Shown here piece by piece: positions 52,778-61,200 of a DNA stretch of 64,000 nt. Location: contig BTPG01000006.1 of NCBI GenBank assembly GCA_036245525.1, positions 91,654,450 to 91,718,449 on the forward strand, written 5' to 3'. The stretch comes from Semisulcospira habei. Its lineage: Eukaryota > Mollusca > Gastropoda > Semisulcospiridae. The stretch's first letter is position 1. Each line of letters begins with the position of its first letter. A model generated the notes under the pieces. That model did no database searches. It was not told the origin of the DNA and saw nothing but the letters and a program-made list of their open reading frames with translations. The translations under genes and the position numbers were made by a program.

Positions 52778-53688
52778 CAAACCCCCAACTTGCGGACTTC
52801 TTCCTCTGGCTCTTCGAAGACCAAGGACTGGCCCCTATTACCATTCGGGGATATCTCTCGATGATTGCCGACACCTACCGGCACCTCGGCCGCGCGGACC
52901 CCGGCGCGTGTAAGGACCTGGCAGTTCTTATGTCACACTTCGGACTACAAAGGCCTGCCTCTCGCTCTCTTCTGCCCCGCTGGGATTTACCATGGGTTCT
53001 TACCTGGCTAAACTCACCACGTTTCGAACCACTACCGTTGGCCAGGCTTGCGGATGTGACGCGGAAGACCTGCTTCCTGCTGGCGCTTGCCACCGCGGCA
53101 CGAGTAAGTGAGATACACGCTCTATCAGTCCGGCCTACATGCCTGCAATTTCGAGCTGACCACTCGGTCCAACTGGTGACCGACCCTGCCTTCATTGCCA
53201 AGACTAGGTCTCCACTGACGGCGCCACAGGTTATCACCTTACGACCGTTACGCGGGAAAGACTTCCCCAGTGAGACCAGGCAACAAGATCCTGTACGAGC
53301 CCTCAGAGTGTACTTGCGACGAACCAGAGCCGTCCGGAGGGGACGCTCTCGCCTCTTCCTTCCTTTAAAAACAGGAAGAAACGACATTACGGCACAGACA
53401 GTCTCTTCCTGGCTTCGCTGGGTGATTCGCTCAGCATATGTCGATCTCTCCCCTCAGGGAGCGAAGAGCCTAAAGATTCGGGCGCACGAAGTACGGGCCA
53501 TGGCCACGAGCGTAGCCTTCGACAGGAACTGCGCTGTCAAGGACATCGTGGCTGCGGTGGGCTGGCGATCAGAATCGACTTTCGCCCGCTTCTATCTACG
53601 GGATCTGGCAGGGCAGCGAGACAACCTCGCCTTGGTGGGGGACGTCACGGCGGCACAACACTCCCTCCCGGCGCCACAGGCGCCGTAG
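52600..53688 (+). CDS. Tyrosine recombinase of DIRS copy E (intact)
   Basis: Open to TAG at 53686-53688, in the -1 frame relative to the polyprotein and overlapping its last ~180 nt. N-terminal part: TRLEVVRKALSARGFSGAAV, YEGKWRVLCTWC, LADFFLWLFEDQGLAPITI and SMIADTYRHLG. Catalytic residues: Arg in AARVSEIHALS (53101), His (53485) and Arg (53494) in RAHEVRAMATS, Tyr (53593) in STFARFYLRDLAGQ. Integrates the circular DNA at short core sequences. No ATG is visible at the domain start; the frame is open upstream to about 51772, so an internal start or a -1 frameshift is needed. Ends SLPAPQAP. Confidence 0.93.
   Translation, partial: LTATRLEVVRKALSARGFSGAAVEAIATARKPSTRRIYEGKWRVLCTWCSDRRLSPTELTNPQLADFFLWLFEDQGLAPITIRGYLSMIADTYRHLGRADPGACKDLAVLMSHFGLQRPASRSLLPRWDLPWVLTWLNSPRFEPLPLARLADVTRKTCFLLALATAARVSEIHALSVRPTCLQFRADHSVQLVTDPAFIAKTRSPLTAPQVITLRPLRGKDFPSETRQQDPVRALRVYLRRTRAVRRGRSRLFLPLKTGRNDITAQTVSSWLRWVIRSAYVDLSPQGAKSLKIRAHEVRAMATSVAFDRNCAVKDIVAAVGWRSESTFARFYLRDLAGQRDNLALVGDVTAAQHSLPAPQAP
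53664..53688 (+). promoter_or_regulatory. Palindrome at the recombinase stop codon, copy E
   Basis: CGGCGCC, ACA, GGCGCCG immediately precedes the TAG. The same palindrome is CGGCGCCCTAGGCGCCG in D3 (45754-45770) and D2 (34094-34110), where the TAG lies in its centre. Copy A has CGGCGCCCCAGGTGCCG. Possible RNA stem-loop; function unknown. Confidence 0.75.
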
Positions 53689-53790
53689 GTATGCACCTAT
53701 TAGGGAGTGCAGAGTGTCGGAAGAGAGGAGGGGGCCATGAGCCTAGAGAAAACCATCTGGGGGTGCGGCACCCTCCTCCTGTTCGGCATT

Positions 53791-53887
53791 CTCCTGGTAG
53801 TCATGTCATCGGTAATGTTTTTGAAGAAACAAATTAATTTTTCTTTAAAAGGTATTTTTTCGAAAAATACTTACCGATGACATGACT
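53791..53887 (+). repeat. ICR of DIRS copy E
   Basis: CTCCTGGTAGTCATGTCATC, GTTTTTGAAGAAACAAATTA and AAAAATACTTACCGATGACA. The first half is the complement of the left tip 47815-47860, the second half of the right tip 54085-54140. The junction contains the TTT core once. Confidence 0.95.
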
Positions 53888-53931
53888 CGAAGGACCCTCC
53901 CACCTGCCCCGCTTGCCGCTGGTGAGCCTAA

Positions 53932-54140
53932 TTTCGTGACTGGAGTTCACAGGTGAATAGGGCTGGTGAGTAGGAGCGGGAGACAACTCTCGGTCCCTCT
54001 GGGGGTTCCCCGAGTGCCTCCCGGGTTGTGTTTACACAACGGGTTCTTAGGCTAGAATTGAGCAAGGAGTGGACACTCCTGGTAGTCATGTCATCGGTAA
54101 GTATTTTTCGAAAAAATACCTTTTAAAGAAAAATGAATTT
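53932..54140 (+). repeat. Right inverted terminal repeat, copy E
   Basis: Reverse complement of the left ITR. The outer part is GTCATGTCATCGGTAAGTAT, CGAAAAAATACC and AAATGAATTT. Contains the palindrome GTTGTGTTTACACAAC (54025-54040). Confidence 0.95.
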
Positions 54141-54753
54141 CTTCTATATATGTGTTCTTACTATCACCATGAAGCAGATCGCTTTAACTTTTAGCGAAAG
54201 AAAGAAAGAAGACTTGCAGGTTACAAACACTTCAACTGTTTATTATTAATTTACACCACTCACCACAGCTGCAACATATCAGGACACTGTTTACTTCCAG
54301 AGCTGTATGGTTGATATTTCAGACTTATCCAATGAGCACCGAATGTAAACCGCAGGGTATGGATTGACCAGGGTAGTACAAGAATAGCGCATGACTAAAG
54401 TGGCATCTAAGAAGATGCAAGACTAATCTAGCACTACACCTGAACTATCGTGGTCAATCCATCTCTGCTGTTAGCACTGGGAGTTACGAATAACATTAAC
54501 CCATAACTCCTTGATATTTCCATTCCAGATGCATGTTAATACATTGCCGATCTGCAGCAGTAGTTCTGTAATTAACCCTTTGCTGTTGGTAGCGCTTTTG
54601 TTGTGGCGAGTCCTGCAGGAATCATCTCGTCATAAAACACTATCGACAGCCAAAGGGATCAACACACCCCTTCCCCAGTCCACTTAAACCATGGCAATAA
54701 ACTGTCTTTGAGTGCACGATCACAGACGATGAGAATATGACTGTCCAGAGAGA
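54141..54753 (-). other. Predicted 3' UTR of the - strand gene, with H2 and H3 palindromes
   Basis: Region between DIRS copy E and the stop codon of the - strand gene. It contains a degenerate H2 unit (54369-54456), an H3 palindrome (54577-54658) and TTTATT (54239-54244, AATAAA on the - strand), a possible poly(A) signal about 510 nt after the stop. Confidence 0.6.
54577..54658. repeat. Palindromic repeat family H3, copy 3
   Basis: AACCCTTTGCTGTTGGTAGC pairs with CACTATCGACAGCCAAAGGG around GTCCTGCAGGAAT. Outside CWF19L1, so the family is not gene-specific. Confidence 0.85.
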
Positions 54754-54905
54754 TCAAGGTCCTTTAGGTTTGATGCTGGAGGGTTGCGGTAAACGCTTGA
54801 TGGACATATCCCGTTCAAGGTCATAGAAGGACATTGTATGGTACGTGAACAGCTCTTCTGCATGGTAAGTTTTGTTGTCATCGGGTACGCTGCCAAGCTT
54901 TTTGT
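54754..54905 (-). CDS. Terminal coding exon of an unidentified - strand gene
   Basis: On the - strand, after the acceptor ATGTGTTTCAG, two bases complete an Asp codon. The frame then reads KKLGSVPDDNKTYHAEELFT, YHTMSFYDLERDMSIKRLPQ and PSSIKPKGP to a TGA at 54754-54756. The phase matches the exon at 55554-55731. Charged, no membrane segment or domain that I recognise. The two-exon fit and splice sites support a real gene, but the product is unknown. Confidence 0.65.
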
Positions 54906-55553
54906 CTGAAACACATGGTTAAATTACACCACAGTTATATTGTGATGATGAGAATGGGGACAGCTAAAGGCCTTCACACCTGATGATATATCTTGGTTAT
55001 ATTTTGCAAAATGCATCAGCCTACAACTTAACTTACAGACTCGTGAAACAAGATAATTATTTAGAAAACTTGGAAATGAAGTATGTTTATAACAAAGCTG
55101 AAATATATATACAAACAATCTGAAACTGGATTCACCCTTCTAGCCCCAACACACTACAGCAGGAGATGGATGGACCATGATAATTGTTTTCTTAAAAGTT
55201 AAACGTTTAGGGCTTAATCGCCTTAATGTCTTTTGTCCACCATGAAGGTGATTTCAAAGATAGGGCACTGAAAAGAGGTCTGAACAAATTTTGACCTCGG
55301 ATGGGTTTGAACCCGTGACCTTTCAGACGAGAGTCGACGACTCTAACCCCCCCCCCCCCCACCCCCCCGAGCCACCCAGCTTCCCCATGATAATTCAAGG
55401 GTAGTGTCAGATTAGTGTGGCGCCTTCAGGCACCAAGCTAATCTGACACTACCCTTGAATTATCATCATCCATCCATCTCCTGCAACATAATCGATAAGT
55501 GACGCCTCCAAAATTTAGGAAATGTGGTCTTGGGGCTAAATCACATAGTTTAC
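54906..55553 (-). other. Intron of the - strand gene with an H2 palindrome split by a SINE
   Basis: 648 bp. An H2 palindrome (start at 55171-55185, rest at 55385-55470) is interrupted by a tRNA-type SINE. The remainder is A/T-rich with nothing recognised. Confidence 0.7.
55186..55384 (-). mobile_element. tRNA-derived SINE inserted in an H2 palindrome
   Basis: Flanked by an 11-bp duplication CCATGATAATT (55175-55185 and 55385-55395) that belongs to the H2 arm. On the - strand the head reads GCTGGGTGGCTCGG, a poly-G tract (C-rich on +, 55351-55370) and GGTTAGAGTCGTCGACTCTC. Next comes GGTCACGGGTTCAAACCCAT, which contains a B-box-like GGTTCAAACCC. The tail is A-rich at 55186-55205 (TTTTCTTAAAAG on +). 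Confidence 0.82.
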
Positions 55554-55731
55554 CAAAGGGTGGTTTCTTGATATTATGGTCGAGTGGTTCCCTGACTTTG
55601 TGTAGTTGGGGCTTTCTCTCTGGGCAGTCAGCAGCATCCAGCGGTTTGTTCTTGTCCCCTCCACTACCCTTTCCACTCGGACCGGCAGTGCTTAAACCAC
55701 AGGCTGTCAGCCGCACTCCAGCAGCATGTAA
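55554..55731 (-). CDS. Coding exon of an unidentified - strand gene
   Basis: On the - strand: acceptor TTTGTTATCAG, then LHAAGVRLTACGLSTAGPSG, KGSGGDKNKPLDAADCPERK, PQLHKVREPLDHNIKKPPF and the donor CCCTTTG|GTAAAC. Ends in phase 1, joining GAC (Asp) in the next exon. Low-complexity, charged, probably disordered. Further exons should lie at higher coordinates but I could not identify them. Confidence 0.6.
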
Positions 55732-56136
55732 CTGATAACAAACGGATAACCTTCACAACCACAAACAGCAATCACAAACTTATGAGGGGGAAATGAGAAA
55801 AAAGGAATATGAATCAGGGCTCCCATTTGTGTCTATATGACAATAACATTTAAAACCATGTACTGAAAATGTAATGAAGGAATAGGCAGACATTAAAATG
55901 CAGCACATTTTGGTCCAAGACGCGCTAATCTTAAGCCACCATGTGACCATAAAAGCGGTTCTATTTTTCATTGATTGGTTGGCTGCCACAGCTCTGTTCA
56001 CAACAAACTTGACTCATGGATTGAAACAAGTATAACTGGATGGGCAGCCTATTTATGAGGAGCGTATACAAGAATTAGAATGTCGGCACTGCATGTTGAA
56101 TGCATCATGTGCTGTGACATGGAGAATAGTTATACA
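55732..56136. other. Intergenic or intronic DNA, no feature seen
   Basis: A/T-rich sequence of 405 bp without convincing coding, RNA or repeat signals. Confidence 0.5.
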
Positions 56137-56413
56137 CTAGTCCGCATAAGTAATTAAGGCCCACCGTCTCTTTTCAGTAGCTCTCACAATTTATTTTTTT
56201 CACCAATAATGTAGAGTCTATCAGGTGTAAAGTGAGTTATACTGTGACTTTACATACTGCCCTAAATGTCTAAATCTGTTTTGAAGACGCTGCGCTTCAG
56301 TAATTGCGTACAATAATGTTTGAAAAATTGGCCAATTCTCACAAACTGCACTAAACTTTGGCCATTTTCTGCTTACACAGCAATGCTACGGCAGGATATT
56401 GGCATAATGCATG
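56137..56413 (+). repeat. Long inverted repeat, left copy
   Basis: About 275 bp that pairs with 59373-59645 in inverse orientation at roughly 80-85 % identity by eye. Landmarks are CAGTAGCTCTCACAATTTAT, TGTGACTTTACATACTGCCC and CAATAATGTTTGAAAAATTG. Either the terminal repeats of a ~3.5-kb element or two dispersed copies in opposite orientation. Confidence 0.8.
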
Positions 56414-56426
56414 AGCACAAATGGAT

Positions 56427-56690
56427 ACTTAAAGGGCGGTAACCAGGGCTTGCCGGGTTGTTCTGGGGCGTCAAGAGCATGGGTGATCTTCAGCGCTTCA
56501 TGTGATTTAAGAGTGTTCCTGCAGGCGCAGGATGAGTGAGTGGAGCACTCCCAGCCATCATCTTGAGACTTCTCATCTGGAGATTCTGTCTTGGAGCCAT
56601 CCCAGAACCCGGCCACGATCCAGTGTAGACAGTCTGTGTCTTGGAGGCGTGCTTGCTACAAGCCCCCGTTACCGCCCTTTTAAGTTATAT
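56427..56690. mobile_element. TTAA-flanked short inverted-repeat element
   Basis: About 260 bp with ~24-bp terminal inverted repeats: TTAAAGGGCGGTAACCAGGG at the left and CCCCGTTACCGCCCTTTTAA at the right, each ending in TTAA. A TTAA target is typical of piggyBac-type transposons, but the termini are not recognised further. The interior contains GC-richer sequence open on the - strand (WECSTHSSCACRNTLKSHEA), which might be captured DNA or chance. Confidence 0.6.
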
Positions 56691-57049
56691 TCCCCAGGAT
56701 CAAGCATCTCAACACAAGTCAGAAAACCGTCTGCAACAGATACTGCTGACAGTATGTGTATGGATCCTCTGTGTACTATCTTAGAGCTTTATGATGCAAG
56801 TACAATGTCAAATGTCAAAATTCATCGTTTGGAGGGTGTATTGTTTTTGTAACCGAGTCGTGGATTTATCGTCTGCATCGGTCTTGTTCTGAATTAATAT
56901 GCATATTTTATGAGCCTACGTCACAAGGCAGAACCCGGCCGACTATCAGTGTATCGCAATACTGCAGGTCACAAGGTCATCGGTGTGGTGTACACACGTG
57001 TCAGTGTACACGTGTACTGATGTTCTCCGGCATCCCTTGTATTCAACAT

Positions 57050-58241
57050 CTTGAAAAATCAAAAGCACATGTGAGAATTCTTTTTAATAGACTTTTCTAA
57101 TGCTTTTAATACTGTTGAAACCACTGATGCTTTTGCAGCGTATGATGGACTTTAATGTAAATACAAACATTATTCTGTGGGTGCGAGAATTTTTGAAAGA
57201 CAGGCCACAACGTGTATATGTACATGGCAGTCTGACCAAATGGTGTTAAATTCAGGCTGCCTTCAAGGTTGTGTCCTCTCTCCGACATTTTCTATATACA
57301 CAGACCATATGCGTTGTCACACTGCCACTTCTCATCTCTTAAAGTTCTCAGACGACATGGCTCTTGTACGCCTACTCCAAAAAGAAGACAGTCTGGCTGA
57401 GTACTTTGCACAGATAGCAGTGTTAGAGTCATGGTGCAAAGACAGTTTTCTGGAAATGAATGTACAGAAAACCAAGGAACTCGTCATTGATGACAGGAAA
57501 GTTGATGACATTTTTGTACCTGTCTCAATTAATAATCAACCTGTAGAAGTGGTCACTGAATTTAAATACCTTGGCACAGTCGTGGATAGTGGGCTGTCCT
57601 TTACTGGAAACACCGATCTGATTGTAAAAAAAGCAAGCCAGCGTCTGTACCTTCTTAGGAAACTGAGAAGTTTTGATGTCGGTTCCAAGGTTTTAGAATC
57701 TGTTTATAGAAGCCTGATTGAAAGCATACTGACTTTTAACATCACTGCTTGGTATGGCAACCTCAGTATGAAAAACCAGGGCAGACTGTCACGTATCGTC
57801 AGAACAGCTGAGAAGATCATTAGCCTAGGACGGTACCCATTAGATGATCTGTACCATAGAGCTGTCCAAAGGATAGCTGCTAGCATTGTCAATGATCCTC
57901 GTCACCCACTATCTGATCAGTTTCAAATGCTACCATCCGGCAGACGTTTCAACATGCCACTTGCCAAAAAGAATGTTTTTAAGAAGTCTTTTATTCCAAC
58001 TGCTGTCTCGATTTTGAACTCTTGTTTATAACGCCGCGATATGTGTGATCTACTTAACATTACCTCCCATCTTGTGACAGATTGCTTGTGATCTAGATTG
58101 CTGCAATGATAATTTTTCATGGAATGTTCTTGTAGCATTTATTTGTGTCTTATATTGTTGTTTTTATGACGAGCCAAAAGGCAAATTTCTGTCGTATTTT
58201 GACTCGAACAGACAATAAAGTTGTATTGTATTGTATTGTAA
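57050..58241 (+). mobile_element. Rex1/CR1-like LINE, 5'-truncated
   Basis: Begins in the RT domain with FFLIDFSNAFNTV (around 57081, motif A). It ends with a poly(A)-signal-like AATAAA and an ATTGT microsatellite tail (TTGTATTGTATTGTATTGTA, 58220-58241). 5' truncation and a simple-repeat 3' tail are typical of CR1/Rex1-clade elements. Confidence 0.85.
57177..58031 (+). pseudogene. LINE reverse transcriptase, C-terminal half
   Basis: Motifs: SGCLQGCVLSPTFSIY (RT motif B), LLKFSDDMALV (catalytic DD with Phe-Ser in front), SLAEYFAQIAVLESWCKDSF and LEMNVQKTKELVIDDRK. The thumb and C-terminal part (FKYLGTVVDSGLSF, LYLLRKLRSFDVGS, SFIPTAVSILN) is typical of Rex1/CR1-type polymerases. A one-base shift separates it from the upstream REFLKDRPQRVYVHGS piece (57180-57230), and motif A is a further frame away. 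Not functional as it stands. Confidence 0.88.
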
Positions 58242-59372
58242 TTTTCATGAGAAAGTAGAATAAACCTTCCATACTCACTATGCTGTCAAAATCACAATGC
58301 GGGTGCCGCTCGACCTGCTAGTATTTACTAGTAACGATCGTGCTGCGTCGTGCACCATGGGCGTGGCTTGTTTGACTGTTGCAAAGCAAGCATGCATCCA
58401 TGGTGCCTAGTTTGACCTTTGATCCTTTACCCCTCAGAAACACGCACAGTCTTCCATCATTCAGTGAAACAGAACATTGGTATTTATACTGCACTGCAGT
58501 CAATTTCACATCTCACACATCGAAGTCTATGTAACTGAAAGCATCATTGGAAACGACAAATGCACCATCGCAGAAGAAACACTACCTCTCTGAATCGAGT
58601 AAATGAGAGCCTGCACAGATAAAAACATGTTACGACCACCGATGTGCAACTTTGACACACACAGTAGTTTTCAGATCTTTGCAGCATAAAATGTGATAAC
58701 TAGCTTGTAACTATATGATAAAACAGGTTTAAAATCTTGCGTAGTCAGTAAGAGATACATTCTACTGAAGATCATGAATTCTGAAAATCAATAGCGCTCT
58801 CAGAACTATAGGAAGATCAACAAAGACCATAGATTACTTACTGATTCAGCAGGAAATCAACAAATTTTGGATGGGCGGTCAAGCCAAGCTCTTGCTTTTA
58901 AATGCGTTGCCACATGTCCATATTCCCTTGTCCGATGTCAATTCTATTTAGGGGTATCTTGTCTCTCTTCCTCTTTCTGCTCTTTAATTTTAAGTCTGTC
59001 ATTGTCGGTGCGAGTCGATGACACTTTCTTTGTTTCTTCACTGGCTCATCTGCCATACTGTCTCAGATTGGTTATAATTATGCAGATGACCTAAGGCCAT
59101 ATAGAATAGTTATGTTAGATACCATCGCCTATCAGAAGCAATCTTTTCACGTATCCATCAGAAGATTCCGGTGGGCCTCTTTTTGCTTTGAACGGACGAA
59201 AGAAAGCATTTGGTGGGACAATAGGGTGGTCACTGTCTAAGTGGGTATGTATACTGAAGCCCAGTAAAAGCTTTTTGTGAACTGAAGCCTTAAAAAAGGT
59301 CGGGCGTGCCCTTTAATAACCCATGTGTGCCCAGTGTTTACTGAAAAATGTTAACTGGTGTCATTGTTTGCA
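58242..59372. other. Non-coding stretch, no feature supported
   Basis: 1.1 kb of moderately A/T-rich sequence. Apparent short frames on both strands have no recognisable homology. Confidence 0.5.
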
Positions 59373-59645
59373 CGTGCATTATGACAATATCCTGCAGCAG
59401 CATTGCTGTGTTAACTGAAAATGGCCAAAGTTTAGTGCAATTTTCAGGAAATGGCCAATTTTTCAAACATTATTGTATGCAGTTACTGAAACGCAGTGGC
59501 TGCAAAACAGGTTTAGACATGTAGGGCAGTATGTAAAGTCACAGTGTAACTCAGCTTACACGTGATCGCACTCGACATTATTGGAGGAAAAATAAATTGT
59601 GAGAGCTACTGAAAACAGACGGGCCTTAACTTATGTGGACTAGCG
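59373..59645 (-). repeat. Long inverted repeat, right copy
   Basis: Inverse partner of 56137-56413; for example CAATTTTTCAAACATTATTG and ATAAATTGTGAGAGCTACTG are the complements of blocks in the left copy. The LINE and the TTAA element lie between the two. Confidence 0.8.
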
Positions 59646-59714
59646 TATTTACATTGCACAGATGATTTTTCAGTTAATGGTCAGTATATCAGAGCAAAAA
59701 AATAAATAAACGAA

Positions 59715-60066
59715 AAATTCATTTTTCTCTAAAAGGTATTTTTTCGAAAAATACTTACCGATGACATGACTTTGTGGAAATGTCTACTACTAGCTCAATT
59801 TTAGCCTACTTACCCGTTGTGTGCCTACACAACCCGCTAGGCACTTGGGGAACCCCAGAGGGGCCGAGAGTTATCTCCCGCTCCTTCCTTACCAGTTCCT
59901 GTCACGAGACCAACCAGTCAGATACTTCGCTCGAAAGCGGCAAGCGGGGCAGGTGGGAGGGCCATCCGAGTCATGTCATCGGTAAGTATTTTTCGAAAAA
60001 ATACCTTTTAGAGAAAAAAGAATTTGTTTCCTCAAAAACATTACCGATGACATGACTTTGTGGAAG
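59715..60066 (-). repeat. Right ITR and ICR of DIRS copy F
   Basis: AAAATACTTACCGATGACAT at 59748, then ITR sequence with TTGTGTGCCTACACAA. The ICR follows as GTCATGTCATCGGTAAGTAT (59973), AAGAATTTGTTTCCTCAAAA and CATTACCGATGACATGACTT. The order on + is the mirror image of copy E. The GGCACCCTCTGCCTCATCGC block (complement at 60072-60091) follows, as in other copies. Confidence 0.9.
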
Positions 60067-60103
60067 AATTGCGATGAGGCAGAGGGTGCCGCATGACAAC
60101 TCC

Positions 60104-61200
60104 CTAGGAGGGAAAAGAGCCGTCCTCCCAGTCGCAAACTCCCGACAATTTTAGCGAAGTGCATACCAACGGAGCAGGTGGCGCCGGGAGGGAGTGTTGC
60201 GTCGCGGCGATGTCCCCCACCATTGCAAGATTCTCTCGCTGGCCCGCCAGGTCCCTGAGGTAGAAGCGGGCGAATACAGATTCAGTCTTCCCGTCCAAGG
60301 TAGCCACGATGTCTGTGACAGCGCATTTTCTAACAAACGTGGCGCTCGTGGCCATGGCTCGTACCTCGTGTGCGCATATGTGCGCAGCCTCTTCGCTCCC
60401 TGCAGGGAGAAATCTTGATAGGCGGAGCAAATGACTCAGGGGGCCAGGAAGAGAACGTCTGGGCCGTTATGTCATTCCGCCGATCTCAGAGGTAGGGAGA
60501 GGCGTGCACGCCCTCTGCGGAAGGCTTTAGATCGTCGCAGAGCAGTCAAAGGTGCGCACGGGATCCTGTTACCTGGTCTCCTGTGACAGGGGTTTGTTTC
60601 ATAGCGGCCGTAAGGTAAAACCTGCGGCGCGGTCAGAGGGACCTGTTTGGCAAGGAAGGCCGGGGCAGTGAGAAGTAGCACGGACCCGTCCGCTCAGAAC
60701 TGTAAGCAGATAGGACGCGCCTAAGCGCGTGTAGCTCGCTCCCCCGCGAGGTGGTAGCCCGGGCCAGCAGGAAGCACGTGAAGCGTGTCACATCTGCGAA
60801 CGGGCCGCTGTAAGGGTTCGAATCGGGCAGAATTCAACCACGTTAGCACCCAGGGTAGGTCCCAGCGGGGAAGGAGCGAGCGGTAGGCCTGGCGCCGGCT
60901 GCCGAAGTGTCCCATAAGGTCGGCGAGTCTGTGCAGGCGCCCGGGTCTGGGTGTCCGCGGTGTCAGCGTGTAAGCGAGCCTGGACAGGTGACCCCGCACC
61001 GTGAAGGGCTAGATCTAGGTCTCAGCCGAGCCCGATAGAGCTCCGCCAGCTGCGGATACGACAAATCCGTGAGGTTCAGGCTGTGATCGGTGCATCAGGA
61101 AAACAGGACTCGCCATGTCCCACGTAGGCTCAAATGGCCGAAGGTCTGGGGGCCGCAGCGATCGCCTCCACCGCTGTACCCGAGTAGCCTCTAGCACCGA
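60104..61200 (-). pseudogene. Tyrosine recombinase of DIRS copy F (broken)
   Basis: Read on the - strand: VRQALGARGYSGTAVEAIAA (around 61190), LTWLNSARFEPLQ (around 60840), a damaged first-Arg region (GERATRA, around 60725), ICAHEVRAMATSATF (His-x-x-Arg, around 60370) and SVFARFYLRDLAGQRENLAM (Tyr, around 60265), ending QHSLPAPPAP. Stops and frameshifts occur around 60430-60700 and 61000. Confidence 0.8.

Larger units (their letters stand above)
47815..54140 (+). mobile_element. DIRS1-like retrotransposon copy E (complete, apparently intact)
   Basis: 6326 bp with identical ITR arms over ~166 bp. It starts TTTGTTTCTTCAAAAACATT and ends AAATGAATTT, with TTT at both ends and no longer target duplication. 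Gag, RT, RNase H and recombinase frames are open. It has a spliced gag start, ICR and right ITR and all catalytic motifs. It lies between the CWF19L1 3' end and a convergent - strand gene. Best candidate for a recent autonomous copy in this window. Confidence 0.95.

Noticed and set aside
9321..54140. LTR retrotransposon (Gypsy/Copia/BEL) origin of the large repeats
   Set aside because: Termini are inverted rather than direct, no aspartic protease or DDE integrase is seen, a tyrosine recombinase is present, and there is an ICR. These features define DIRS-type elements.
9321..54140. Ngaro- or VIPER-type YR retroelement
   Set aside because: Those have split direct repeats. Here the ends are inverted repeats with an internal complementary region, as in DIRS1-like elements.
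55300..55384. A functional tRNA gene
   Set aside because: The A-box region is interrupted by a poly-G/C tract, no clover-leaf can be closed, and the unit is flanked by a target duplication, so it is a SINE.
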